This document shows, piece after piece, positions 23,166 to 34,494 of a DNA stretch of 64,000 nucleotides. Made by a program: the position numbers and the translations under genes. The DNA comes from Achaetomiella virescens (Eukaryota > Ascomycota > Sordariomycetes > Sordariales > Chaetomiaceae): positions 1 to 64,000 of the forward strand of contig JARNGD010000059.1 in the NCBI GenBank assembly GCA_031001845.1, written 5' to 3'. The notes below the pieces were generated by a model. The model was given only the letters and a program-made list of their open reading frames with translations, was not told where the DNA came from and did not search any database. Each line of letters starts with the position of its first letter. The first letter of the stretch is position 1.

Positions 23166-23832
23166 CCCGGAGTATTGACCCACGCTGCTGAGACCGAGGC
23201 AGTTGGCATTGACGGCGCGAGGATGGACGCTCCTAGCATCAACGCCAGTGACGCTGATACCCTAGCCACAAGACGCCAGACACCGACCTCGAGACCCCTC
23301 TCGCTGATTCCACATCTATACCCTCTCCCATCCAGGTCTGGGGCAAAACCAGTCCGCCGCAGTCTACGCATCGCAGAGCGTGATTCTGGCAAACTTTTAC
23401 GACTGTCACTATGAGCTCCCTCGCAAGGAGTCTCTGCATTACGAGGAAGACAGGTCGGCTCCTGCTTGCATCCCCTGGAGACTGTTGAAACTGTACCCAT
23501 CCTGCGAAGGCCTCTTCAGGATGCGAGGAAGGAGAAGTTGGAGATGTTTTGCTGACGCGCCTTAAGAGGCAGATGGATTACATGGAAGCTGTAAGCAAGC
23601 GTTCCTGATCGCAGGGGCAGGAGAAGAGCGCTCGAATGGGGGGCCTGTTCAGGTGTATTATGTTCCAGCGGCCTTGGGATATTGATTACGTGGTGAATGA
23701 GACGAGAGGATGTGGTATATATGTAGGCATGCATACAGAACTCAGCCACAGCGAGCATCGTCGAAGGTAACTCTTGTGTAATTCTAATCTTTATTACTCG
23801 TCCTCTTGCGACTATGTAGCCCGACTTCAAGG
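23166..23832. other. Intergenic, no gene seen
   Basis: This may hold further decayed parts of the preceding relic, but no frame is convincing. It is also the 3' flank of the minus-strand transporter. Confidence 0.35.
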
Positions 23833-25441
23833 TTAGACTACCCCCATATTCCCAGTGGCCGTCACATCCCGCTTTGTCTTCGCTGTGGTCGCAAGCCGGA
23901 TGGTGAACACCAGATTGACAGCCGCCAGGAGGACAGATCCAACGATGACGACGCATGCTGCGATGCGGAAGAAGGATGAGTGCAGCTCCATCCCTAGCAG
24001 AATCGACAGGATGCCTAGTGTCGATACCGGTGAGGTCATCTCGTTCCAGCTCGGATTCCAAACCAGCTCTCCTCGAAACAACCGGTAGAAGACCGTCATG
24101 ATCCCAACCAGGAGCCACATAACAGCTACCCCCCCGATCATCAGCGCCATGACAACGCAGATCAGATCAATCGGCATTCGAGGCAGCATCTCCGAACCCA
24201 CGACGATCCCTTCTCTCCATCTGACATCCCCGTAATCCCTTTCCCCGCTGCATTTGCCAACGCCAGCAATGCCGACGCGCACTGCCCCAACGGCCCGACC
24301 AGCGTAAGCACCACCGCTGTATGTTCCGCCGGTGGCCACCCGATCACAAGCATCAGCTCGTGCAGCAAAACGGAGTAATCAAAAAAGGCCAAAAACAACG
24401 CGGCCCCCGCCGCACAAAACGAAAACACCACCACTGGCGTGGCCATCCCGCGGGACAATATGCCGTCCCCTCCGCCCACACCATCCTCCCCAACTGTCCA
24501 CGACTTTCTCAACCAACACATCAACCCCCCCACCAATGCAACCGTCTGCACCCCAGTCATAGCCACCAAGAACCCTACCAGCGGCGCAAACCTCCCGCCG
24601 GACGTCCTGCTCGAGCTCTTGGCCGAGGTCGACAGCAAACACGCCATCACGAACAGCACCGTGGCCACCGCCCACGCGGCGCTCGCCCACCAACACACGT
24701 ACACCGCGATGCTCACACACGTCCGGCGCCCTCTCTGTCCCCACCTTCCCCTCCGCCGCCGCAAACGCTGCAAACGACACCAGCAACGTGAACGCGGTCG
24801 GCCAGGAAGCGAGGTATCCCAGCTCCAGGCCAGATGTGTCGCGTTCGTGGACGACGGCGCGGTAGGTCTCGCGCGGGTAGCACAGCAGACGCAGGACGAA
24901 GAGGGCGGAAGCCGGGAGGAAGAGAGCGAGGGCGGCGAGGTAGAAAGCGGTCGACAATGGGATGAGGGCGGGGAAGGAGACGCGCACGAGGGGAGCAGGC
25001 GGAGGGAAAGGGCGAGGAGGGCGAGGGATTTGGAGGCGTGAGCCTTTTTTGACGCTTGGGTTAGTATTACGGGGGACTGACTTGCACTAAGTTTCGGGCC
25101 GGGATCCATAGCGGGGCAAGTAGTAATTACCAGATGGGAGTGCAGGACTGGATGACGAAGGACAGGGAGCGGACCGTGCGCCGAGTCTGGTGTCTTATTG
25201 CCGGGTGGTGTTGTCTGTATTGGTTCTTTATTTTTGCAGACAGGTTGGTGATGGTCTTGTAGGTGCTGCTGGATGCGCGAAGTTCAGATGGCTGATCATC
25301 AGTGTTGTTGTCGTTCAGCGTGTTTTGGCTGCCGTGGGAGTGTGAATTGGTCGACGGCGGGATGCCAAAGAACTCGTGGATTTTGTTGCTGTGCTTGGTC
25401 ACCGTTGGACGGGGTCTAGCTGGCTGAGTTGGCTTAGACAT
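23833..25441 (-). CDS. Probable TDT/SLAC1-like membrane transporter (C4-dicarboxylate/malate or sulfite exporter superfamily)
   Basis: The C-terminal 400 nt encode strongly hydrophobic helices with NPSWNEMTSPVSTLGIL, matching the conserved W-x-x-x-(F)P-x-x-T helix of the TDT family, then two further TM segments to the stop at 23833. Upstream hydrophobic pieces in shifting frames include FPALIPLSTAFYLAALALF, RLLCYPRETYRAVVHER, LASWPTAFTLLVSF and MATPVVVFSFCAAGAALFL. This suggests about 9-10 TM helices. Several one-base breaks occur (near 25010, 24770 and 24260). I take the ATG at 25441 (MSKPTQPARPRPTVTKHSNK), giving a polar N-tail and the helix SLSFVIQSCTPIW, joined by an intron in the 25040-25133 interval that contains a TACTAAC branch box. 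An alternative start is ATG 25109. The substrate is not predictable. Confidence 0.55.
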
Positions 25442-26161
25442 ATGTCATCTCCGCCCCGCCAACTGGATTCGCTGGCGGTTGCTGTTGGGTTCATCCCTCC
25501 TAAGTGGTAAGTTGAAAGCGGTATGGAGTTAAATTGTAAGTATGATGAATCCGGATCGCAAGACAGAAAAGCTGCGGGTTGTTATTGATATATTTCGGGC
25601 TAGAAGCGCATCATCACCGCAAGAACCTCGATGGCGAGACTGTGGCTCAGGCGACCAAAAACGCCCGGTAGGCCGAAGAAGCGTACAGTTTTCAGAACTG
25701 CTGTTCCTGGATTACTGGGCCTGTGATGTCAGAGTCTGGTCTTCGTGGCGATGCGCTGACAAGACGACAAACCAAGGAGCAGCCGAAGATGAGACGAAAT
25801 GTGGCGCCGAGGGCTCCTCATCTACCATAGGCCCGGCGACGCCTTGCATCCGAAGTGCTCCGTTGGGATTTTGGGATGACCCTGGCAAGAACGGTCGGTT
25901 GTAACCAAGCGAAACGGGATCGACTCCAGTCCCCATCGAGGCCGGGTTGATGACGTCTACTAAGTAGTACAGAATACATTCACAGCCCACTCTACAAAGA
26001 GCGTCACTTTGAATTGAGCACCTCGGCATTTCCAGCCTGCAAACCAAATGATAGTCGGAATTGCGAGAAGGGTAAGCCAATGCTACATTATCTGTACCCC
26101 AAATTTTCATCGAACAATCGTCCAGGTAGACGACCCTCCATTACAGAATTGTACAGTCCTG
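25442..26161. other. Intergenic, no gene seen
   Basis: Upstream of the TDT-like gene and downstream of the LURP-one gene. No supportable feature. Confidence 0.5.
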
Positions 26162-26794
26162 CTAGTTGTCGTGCTGCTTCTCATCCAGCGCGATACACAT
26201 GGCAGCCATCAAAGCCATGTCCACTCCTGGGGCCACTGTCAGGTAGTACGTTTGCGTCCCCAGGAATGCCTCTCTGGCGTTGAACAGCTTGCGGTCGATT
26301 CGGGCAACAACGGCACCACTGGATTCATCGATAATGTCTGCCGATGTCTTAAGCCAGTCGCCCTTCATCATCAGCACGACGGGATTACCCTGGGAGGTAG
26401 TGAATGTCGCCCTGGTCTTGGAACCGACCACTGCATTCTATCAGTGAAGGTTCAGTTGGAGGAGAGTAGTCTGTGAACTCACGAGCGAAGGTGCTCTTGA
26501 TCTCCATCAGTTGCCTCTTGCTCTCGTCCTGGACTGCAAAGGTGGTATGCCAGTGCATGGCCTCCTTAATACTGTCGAAGAGGTATCTCCCGGCAGCATC
26601 GCAGACCTTCTTTCGCCCACGCATTGTGGCAAGCTTGGCCTCGACATGCATGCATCGTGCCCCATCAAGGCTGTGGATGTCGAAGTCGTCGAGCAGGCGC
26701 TCTTTGAGTAAAAGGATCGTGGTTTGTTGTGCGATCATATGGCTAAGACTGCGAGGGCTTGCGGAAGTGGCTGAAGCTGGTGCGCTGCTGCCAT
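26162..26794 (-). CDS. LURP-one-related (Tubby-C2-like) protein
   Basis: ATG 26794 begins MAAAHQLQPLPQALAVL, the usual short Pro/Leu leader of fungal LOR proteins. A one-base break near 26740 separates it from MIAQQTTILLLKERL. The barrel then reads FDIHSLDG, KLATMRGRKKVCDAAGRYLF, HWHTTFAVQDESK and LMEIKSTFA. Intron 26431-26482 follows, then SKTRATFTTSQGNPVVLMM and DWLKTSADIID, DRKLFNAREAFLGTQTYYL, and VAPGVDMALMAAMCIALDE to the stop at 26162. The order of strands and the closing hydrophobic helix (ALMAAMCIALDE) are those of the LURP-one-related family, about 200 residues. Plant members are defence-linked and bind phospholipid in the related scramblase fold; the fungal role is unknown. Confidence 0.82.
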
Positions 26795-27509
26795 TGTGGA
26801 GGTGTGTGGCTGTTGTTGTAAATGAGAACCTATCAGTTCTTGAAAATTGCGGTCTCAACCTCAGACGGAGCGTGGCTTTTCCTCCATAAAAATAGACCAG
26901 ACAAGGAAGTAGACTGCGCTGCATGTGCCGTGGCCTAATTGACCTAGAAAGATATTCAAAACTAGAGAACATTGATCCTGGAGGTGGTTGCCTTGCTGAA
27001 CAGTATAATGCGTGTTCAGGGCTGAGCTCTCAATGAGTTTTCTTGGGTGTCCTCAAATAGTTCAAGAACTTGTCGCTGTCTGGTTCTGCAAAGGGTTGAT
27101 TCGCTCTCGACCACAGGTGAATCATAATGAATCATATGGGTGGCTGGTTGCAGATCCTTGAGAGATCGACGCAGGGCAGTGCGATCCAGAAGGCTCTAGG
27201 CGTTGTGTTTATTCGGTTCTTAGCAACACACACAACAACAGAGAAAATGTTGCGTGGTGGCCGACCACACAGCGGTTTCATCCACCACCTTCTGCCCTGG
27301 GCTTCTTTTCCTCCTTCAACAACAACAACAATATCATCAACTTGACCACAAGGCTGTTGTTCCTGCAACAGTAAATGTATGCTTGTGCACAACAGGCTGT
27401 TCGCGCAGTTGTGATCAAGTTCCACACCATATCCGGGGTCCAAGTAAGTTAACCCCCCTAGACTGATGAATGCACGCATTCGTGCGCCTATGGCGGCCCA
27501 TTGACTGCC
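26795..27509. other. Intergenic with short CAA/CAAC-rich tracts
   Basis: No gene is supported. It contains small AAC-rich tracts near 27225-27345. Confidence 0.4.
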
Positions 27510-28548
27510 CTAACTCAGACCACTGGCCCTGCGCGGTGTAGCGCAGGGGTCCTCGACACCAAACAACTGCCAAATTTGCAGGCTGCCGTCATCCTTTGCT
27601 CCCACAAGAACACTGGCTTCAATTGGTGTTACCGACCCAGTCCTTGAGGTCTTACGTATCATTAACTGAATTACTATCAATAAATGCGTTTGGGAAGAGA
27701 ATGGTGGTCAAATACAGCCCCGTAGTCGACGTGATCGTCGTCGTGGCGAGTACGATGATGGTTCACGAGACAACGACGTGACTACGGAGGTAGAGGTCGA
27801 AAGGATGGGGCTGCTTTCGGTGACTGCCACGACTTCGGTGCGGGCGGGCACTGAATTGGTCAGAGTTGCGGTGCTGCTGACTGCATAGATGCATGAGCAA
27901 GCTGACGAGTACTCCTCCAGGTTGGCGCAGTTTGGGGCGTCTGAAGACGTGGCAGCAGGCGCTGAAGAGCTGGAGAGGTTGGATGACCTTCGTTGGCAAC
28001 CCCTTTTCTTATGGCTCCGCTTCATTTTGATCGGCTGAACAGGGGTTGTCGGAGCCGTCACGACCTCGGTCACAGTCGCAACGCTTGTCGCAGAGTAGTC
28101 GGCAACTGTCTCCACCAACTCGGCGTACGATGTCGAAGTGTCGTATTGGGTGGATGAGGTTGTGCTGACGGTGATGACGATGTCGGTGTAAAGGACCGTC
28201 GTCGTAGTAGTGGAAACGACTACATCCGCAGGGAGCGTTCTATTCACGGTGACGTGTCAGATCTAAGCCCTCTGCAAGCGGGCTCGGTTCGGCTTACATC
28301 GTCAATGTGCTAGGCGATCCAAACTGGGCGACACAGGCCGAATATTGGCCGACAGGATTGTTGTCGAGAATGCCAATGACCTGCTGCAGGCACTGGTTTG
28401 CCGCACACAGCGGGTTAACCATATTAAATGGAACGATTCCGGCAGGCATAGTAGTGAACGAGTCTGATGGTAGACCAGTCAAACGATTGAAAGTTGGCAG
28501 ATGCCACGGCAACTGTGGGAGACACGGCTGAAAGAATGGCAACCGCAC
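27510..28548 (-). CDS. Thr/Ser-rich secreted protein with LEEYSSACSC module
   Basis: The 5' exon (to about 28294) includes MPAGIVPFNMVNPLCAANQ and GQYSACVAQFGSPSTLT. An intron from GTAAGC near 28292 to AATAG near 28243 restores STLTITLPADVVVSTTTTT. A Thr/Val-rich stretch, a basic patch (MKRSHKKRGCQRR) and the module CANLEEYSSACSC (about 27915) follow, then Thr-rich text again. One-base shifts near 27750 and 27660 lead to VLATTTITSTTGLYLTT and finally KDDGSLQIWQLFG, ending at TAG 27510-27512. The 5' start is not resolved: no ATG precedes a convincing signal peptide in the right frame, and the given start is an approximate upper limit. The Cys module is shared with the gene at 5415, so both belong to one group of presumed cell-surface proteins. 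Confidence 0.6.
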
Positions 28549-29699
28549 GGGACGAAGAAAAGGTGGAAGTCAATGGGCCACCACATCAAAGTTTCTTTAT
28601 TGCCTGTCGCCTCCTGCTTGGAAATTACGGCTGGGAATGTGGAACCGCCGGATTGAGAATAGGGTTGTCGTTAGTCAATAGCTGCATCGATGAACGAGCA
28701 TGCAGCCGTGATTTGCGCCCCTGCGCGGATTGGTTCGTCGGGCTGGAGACCTCGTCCGGTTCAACGCCAACCTATCGGCGCTTCCCAAGTCGTTCGCTCC
28801 CCACTCAATAAATAGCGCGTTCAGCATAGTCCAGATCTCGATCAGCGACTGTTCTAGTGCTTTTCGGGATTGAATATCGACGGGCCTAGGCCCATCCATG
28901 TGGGTCTCTGGTCCAGGCTCTGGAGGTTCTCCCGTGAAGCGTTGACGAGACCCCAGAGTTGAGAAGACGCAAGGCTCTAATCCAATCGCTCAGGTCATGG
29001 CACCCGTGGCTGGAGTCTCCGATATCTTCTTTACCCAGTCTCAGGCCTCAGACCAGCCCTCTTCCATTGATATTGCCGATGTACGAAGCACCTATTGGTG
29101 GCACCGCCTAGGGTGTGCCAATCATCTTACATCAAAATTCTGCAGATGGTAGAGGGCCTATTGCCCCAAGGTTCCCGAGACTCCATTGACATTGTTATTT
29201 TTTTTCCCCAGTTAGGTAACGTTATGTAGATTAAACCTCTTTAGCGTAGTGCAACGACAAACGGACCCGAGCGCAACTTATCTGCTGCCCAAAACGATTC
29301 CGTTTCTCACACTGAACATTTACCAATCTTGTTGATCTTGGTCTACATGGATGCAGGCAACCCTCCGCTGCCGCCCCACCTGGTAGTGGCTTGTAACTAA
29401 AAGATTGAACTCCCTAAGTACAAGTGCCCTACGGAACCAGAGAACTGCCGCGTTTCGGCTTCTCGAAAAAGGCTGCTCCATTAGACTCTCCGGCCCAGCC
29501 AGTTGTGAGTAAACGTTGCATGGCGGCGTGGTATTTGTGGCTGTTTATGACACAAAGCTCCTAACAACAGAAAGTCCATTTGGTTTTAAAACCCGCTGGG
29601 ATCTCCGCCCTCGCAACCGAACTTTCCTAAGCTCACTCGTAATGTCCTCGATCTGCGTCTTCGCTCTATCCGAACTGGCGAGCATCCTCGGCTGCTGTC
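28549..29699. other. Intergenic, no gene seen
   Basis: No supportable gene. The right part is somewhat AT-rich with no recognisable transposon. Confidence 0.4.
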
Positions 29700-30060
29700 T
29701 CAACTTCCTCCCTGCATTTGCCCAGATTTGGGCAAAGTGTTACGTCCATCTCCAATACAACGGGTCCAGGGCACTGATCCTCGAGCGATTGGGTGTTGTC
29801 TTGCTGGCGTGACCTGGAGGTGCGACGTTGCGGCTAGAAGAGCTATCGGCCTATTACAGCTCTACTATCACGCAATGCATGCCTTCCACGTACACCACGA
29901 CGACCTGCAGCCTGCAAACTTCCAACTAGTCGACGGGAAGATCATGGTCCTAAGTCTGGAGAAGGTCATGTTTGATTTGTCTGAGGATGATAATGCCCAT
30001 TTCATGACGACCGATGAGGAGGGTCTGGCATCAGATACAAGGAGATGCAGGTATTATTAG
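29700..30060 (+). pseudogene. Protein-kinase-like fragment
   Basis: SRALILERLGVVLLA matches the hinge region of the fungal kinase-like family that reads ALILE-x-LG. In a shifted frame, MHAFHVHHDDLQPANFQL and DGKIMVLSLEKV match the catalytic loop (HDDLxPxN) and the DFE-like metal motif, here altered to SLE. There is no glycine loop, no VAIK lysine and no C-lobe, and the frame breaks at 29811 and closes at 30058. The fragment is too short and lacks conserved residues, so I call it a relic. Confidence 0.6.
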
Positions 30061-30171
30061 TATGAGGGTTTGTTGAACGCATAACATCAGCATGGAAATC
30101 CTCAGCTCCCTGACAGATACTGCTCGGTCACAAAGAGGATTTGTTTTCGATCCCACTGAGTTGGCCTATAG

Positions 30172-31433
30172 TCAGTCTTGCATCTTAATGATGACCTTCC
30201 CGACATGCTTCCCGAGTACAGATAGTCAAATGCAGCAGGCGACTCGTCGAACGAGAAGACCCGATCGACGAGCGGGGCAAGGAAACCTTCTTTTCTGCCA
30301 AGAACTTATTTAGTTCGAGGTACTCCTCCCTCGCGCCCACGGCGATGCCCCTAGATCATTAGCTATCAGTGTAACGTTCTCACCAGCCCCACTACGAAGC
30401 TTCCAGGATACCATGCTTACTTCAATATTGCGGACTTCCCCATCAATTCCATAATAGCACTTGCTGCCAGTCACCATCGGTACCATTCAAAAAGCCAACG
30501 AGGATATGACACCGCCCCGTTGCCTAAACGCGGATAATCTTCCGGAATAGACCCTGGCCCCGTGTTGTTGATGACGAAATCTACGCCCTTGCCGTCCGTG
30601 TGCCGCTTGACTTCCGAGGCCTGGTCGGAGACTGTTTTGTAGTTGATGGTACGGACGTCAGACCCGAGCTTGCGGATATCCTCCAGTTTTTTGTCAGATG
30701 AAGACGTGATGATCGGTCGAATGCCCGCAGCAATACAGATCAGCAGCGCAAACATGCTCACGCCTCCCGTTCCTAACTCGCTTGGTTAAACCTTAGATCT
30801 GCGAGACTGTTTTAGTAGTACACACCCTGCAGCAGAGCACTTCTCGGTGTGCCAGTAGATTTGAGGCCGTTCAGAGCAGTACAAGCCGTGACGCCAGCAC
30901 AAGTTATAGTAGCCGCCTGTGATTTTATGCCATGTAAGCTAAGTGACTCATGATCATGAGACTCTTGCGTAAGTAAGGATATAACCAACCTCTTCCCATG
31001 ACAAGTGCTTCGGAAATAGCACAAGGTGCTTGTCTTCGTATATGGCATACTCACGGAGAACACCATCGACGTCGCCACCAAGTGCCCTGGATGGAGCATC
31101 GTCGTATCCACTTAGATTGTGGAGATCGAAAATCACAGAGACATGGTCTCCGATGGCGAAATCTTTGACTGCGTCTCCAATGGCGACGACCTCAGCGGCC
31201 GCGTCAGAGCATGGAATGCCCCGGTCCTCAACCTCCACCGGATACTGTCCGTTCAACATGGCGACATCCCGGAAGTTGAGAGAGACCGCGTGGATCTTGA
31301 TGAGGACATCGCGCGGTTTGAGATCCCGTGGGAGCTGTTCGGTCGAAGGACTGATCGTCCTCGATAGATCGCCGGTCGTGCGCCGAAAGGCTTTGTATGT
31401 CTGGGGTATGGATATCTTGAACTGACAGGCCAT
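30172..31433 (-). CDS. MDR-superfamily NAD(P)H-dependent oxidoreductase (quinone reductase/zinc-type ADH-like)
   Basis: ATG 31433 (MACQFKISIPQTYKAF) leads to the GroES-like domain (DVLIKIHAVSLNFRDVAMLN, IGDHVSVIFD, GGDVDGVLREYAIY). Intron 30917-30989 joins WEE to AATITCAGVTACTALNGLK. Intron 30773-30825 rebuilds the nucleotide-binding motif LLQGTGGVSMFALL. IITSSSDKKLEDIRKLGSD, NYKTVSDQASEV and GKGVDFVINNTG are the usual Rossmann landmarks, then VGFLNGTDGDWQ, GIAVGAREEYLELNKFL, DRVFSFDESPAAFDYLYSG and VIIKMQD with the stop at 30172-30174. One-base breaks lie near 30525, 30285 and 30190, with a further disruption (frame stop or intron) near 30445. It reduces or oxidises a small carbonyl or alcohol; the substrate is unknown. 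It probably lacks structural zinc, since no Cys cluster is seen. Confidence 0.85.
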
Positions 31434-31484
31434 TTCCAATGGGATCTACGCAATGAAAAACCCGTTAATGGGAGGGATACTATA

Positions 31485-31490
31485 CTTATA
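31485..31490 (-). promoter_or_regulatory. TATA-like box of the MDR gene
   Basis: TATAAG on the minus strand, about 52 nt upstream of the ATG at 31433. Confidence 0.35.
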
Positions 31491-31875
31491 AGCAAAGAAT
31501 GTTTGCCCAGTTCCCCCGCGCATAGCGCAAGGCCGAGTGATCCTTTACGGAGGTGGGGAAAGCCATCATGACTCGGGACGATGTGGGTTGGGTGAATGGG
31601 ACACGGCGATCGATCATCAAACCACAGGAGCCGATGATGCCGATCAGTAAGAACCTGAAACGTAGAATTGAGATGACTGAGTGGCTACTTGAGTAGCGTA
31701 GGTGCTCTACTACCTTAGTACTTATTATCTAGTATGCAAGCTTCGTTGCTATTGATCAAATATCATGATGTAGATAAACTGACGCACTATTCGTCAAGCG
31801 TGATACACTCTAAAGCAAGGATTCCAAGATCAATAATCAAATTCAAGTATAGACCACAATCTCGGTAACTTTATT

Positions 31876-32118
31876 TTATCTCAATGACAGAATCGAGCAA
31901 AAGTCTCCGTAGTTCCTCGGCCGATATGCAATGAGAGTCGCTGCTCGGTTATGCAGGCTCAGGTGTTCTCGAATCGACTGGAGAAGTTCAGAAGACCCGT
32001 AACAGCCTAGCGTCCACGCTCTAGCTAGTTGTGCCGTCACATTTATACCAGACGCATCGTCATCCTTCGACAGAAAGGCTACAACCCCGACTAGTGTGCC
32101 CGCGATATGTACACCCAC
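31876..32118 (-). other. Isolated 80-codon open frame, unidentified
   Basis: The frame has protein-like composition (QLARAWTLGCYGSSELLQS, IREHLSLHNRAATLIAYRP) and an ATG at 32118, but no partner exon and no family I recognise. It lies in AT-rich sequence. It may be a fragment of a larger decayed gene or transposon. Confidence 0.2.
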
Positions 32119-32251
32119 CTCCTATTATAGGCATGCTGGCCTTCACTATCACCGCCTTCCACTGCGTTAAGAGGATGCACTTATACTATGTAGACTTGAC
32201 GCGCCAGGTAAGGGACTATCTCGAGTAATCAACACAGTATTAGTCAAGTAT

Positions 32252-32665
32252 TGTAGGGGTATAAAGGGGCTGAACTATGAACGGCGGAGACTAAGCCTAT
32301 AGTTGTACTTTATTACGAGGGTTTTTTTTCCTAGTTAAGCTCCCGGAGGAGGAGTAGAAGAGGGTATTTTTCAGGGGATGCTTCAAGCAATGTCAAGGAA
32401 GATAGAATCGGCACTCAATCGCTGGGGAGTCGGGAGGTGAACTGAAGGATAGTTATTCATTGAGTATCTCCTGCTAGCTCAAAGAGCAGATCCTTAAAGA
32501 GGAAAGGGAAAATTCCCTCGGATGTTTGGGGCTTTGTCTCTCTATTCTCCCCTCTAGGTCCCACTATTCCTGGGTTTGCCACTAGCATGATATCAGTCCC
32601 TCCGTTCTAGGGGTTCTTCCAAGTGTTTCGTGAAAATAAGGGTACTATCGAGACACCCAAAAATG
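32252..32665 (+). mobile_element. Possible LTR retrotransposon 5' end (LTR, primer-binding site, gag start)
   Basis: A 336-nt segment starts TGTAGGGGTATAAAGG and ends ...CTAGCA. It is followed at once by TGATATCAG (32588-32596), close to the TGGTATCAG primer-binding site complementary to initiator tRNA-Met used by many copia elements. At 32663 an ATG opens MAALANQILQLQ, then a TAG, like a gag N-terminus. No second LTR, protease or polymerase is seen, so this would be a truncated remnant. The evidence is suggestive only. Confidence 0.3.
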
Positions 32666-34373
32666 GCCGCACTGGCTAACCAAATTCTGCAGCTACAATA
32701 GCAAGTTCTTGAAGTTGAGTGGCAGTTGCACAGCATAGAGCCAATGTCTTTTGCTATGGACGATCCGGTTACCATGGCACACATATATAATAACGTTCCA
32801 CTCATGCCAGGCTTCAAAGTTGCCGTATCTGCGAGACATCATCAAGCCGTATTCACAAGCACGCAGAGACAGAGATGTGGATTTTGCCTGATAATAGCGC
32901 TTTACCTTCTTCGCATCGGGGTACATGATGTGTAGTGACACTTCTCGTTATTGCTCACTGGGAGCACGAGATAACCAGCTTTTCTTGCCGGGGTGTACTT
33001 GCACAGTCACGGTGGGAAGAATCGTTTGTCGAACACATTGCTTCTGAGTGAGGCTCAAGTCCACCAAGTCCGTAACCCTGAACCCCACCCCACTGTGTGT
33101 TAAGATCTATTCTAGATCTGATATCAACATGTGCACGCATTATGTGTCTCCAGTGAAATGTGGAATTGCCTGCAAAACAGAGTTTGTTTCAAGCGATGTC
33201 ACAGCAGACATGCCCAAGGAGGGTCGGGTCCTGCCATACCTGTCACATACTATTAGGCTAAGTGTAAGAGAGATGGTAGCGGCCAACGATGAGTGAGGAG
33301 GGTGTTATGGCTGGTGCAGTCATGGCTGATTTGAGATGCGATTGGGTTGATGTGCGAGAGAGAGGAAGACGGAGGTGAAGAGATTGACATGGATAAGACC
33401 GCTGGTGGTCAGTTCCCCGTCCCCATCTGCCCATTTTAGCCTGTATCTTTGCTGCAACCCTTTCTTGAACATGGTTGAAGCAAAGGCAAACTGTGATATG
33501 CTGCACCTGCCAGGCTGAGACCCATCGAGATCAGAGCTAAATGATGTCAGGGAAATGACTAAGGACGCGCCCACTTCCCGTGCTGCTGGCAACCAGTTCG
33601 TAATGTGGGGTATCAATTCCCGCACCGCTTTGACGAGAGCGCTTTGGCTAGCGCGTAGCTAAGTTCAACTAAGCATACACTAGTAAAGAACGAGGTTGCC
33701 GCAGGCCAACGGAAGCAGTCAGTGACAAGCTTCGGTGGGACCGATCCCATAACGCCAGTCCAGGAGTCGGCCCTTAGCTGGCAACCCAGAGTTCTAGCAT
33801 CCACGCGAGCTATGTGAGAAGCCGGGTATTCCTTGATGATGAACAAGGCCGTCCCTTCCGCAATATGTTTCTTGTTCCGGGCACCGGGGCGGCGTTTGGG
33901 GTTCCTCAGACTAAAAATTCAGGCTAAATGTTCAAGTCCCTCTCATTCGTGCCCGACTATGGGGCTGGCGTTTCCCCAGACAAGGCATTGCATCCGACGT
34001 GGAGAGCCTCGTCATCACGGGCTAGGGAACATCTCAACAAGCCTGCGGTTGCGAACTGAAGTCTTCGCCCCCTGTCATGGTACTAGTAGCGAGCCAGTCG
34101 GTTTGCCCATTGCCGGCAGACACGTTTGCACTGCGCGATGCGTCTGTGACAGTCATACCTTGCCCTTCACGCTACCAAACCAGGGGGAAACGAACCGGGG
34201 CGAATCGCTATCGAGCCTCGACGACGGCAAAATTCGAGGTTGACCCCAATGGCTGTCTGCGCAACTGTTTGTGGAGCCACTCCTGCTAACCCGGGACCCC
34301 CTTGTTCTGTTGCCAGGTGAGAGAGAAGAAAGAAGACCAGACTCGTCGTAACCTTCGTTAGGCCCTCGAAATG
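32666..34373. other. Intergenic, AT-rich to mixed, upstream of xylanase
   Basis: No gene is supported. The right half is the presumed xylanase promoter and holds one GGCTAAA and two CCGGGG motifs. Confidence 0.4.
33922..33928 (+). promoter_or_regulatory. Candidate XlnR/Xyr1 site (GGCTAAA)
   Basis: The consensus for the xylanase activator XlnR/Xyr1 is GGCTAA/GGCTAAA. This copy lies 567 nt upstream of the GH11 ATG. CCGGGG at 33884-33889 and 34195-34200 fit the CreA repressor consensus SYGGRG. All are short motifs that occur by chance, so this is a weak call. Confidence 0.3.
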
Positions 34374-34381
34374 TATATATA
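34374..34381 (+). promoter_or_regulatory. TATA box (TATATATA) of the xylanase gene
   Basis: It lies 114-121 nt before the ATG at 34495, the same spacing as for the other secreted-protein genes here. Confidence 0.5.
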
Positions 34382-34494
34382 GATGATCATTAACCTTCGA
34401 GTCTCAAGCTCATTCCACACCCTTTACTACCAGCACCAGAATCAACAACCACGAAGACCGCATAGCTCGATATCAGACCCTCAAGACAGCAAAC

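Noticed and set aside
25127..25441. Stand-alone 104-codon gene
   Set aside because: Its last residues look like the first helix of the adjacent transporter and the gap holds intron-like signals, so I merged it with that gene, with moderate confidence.
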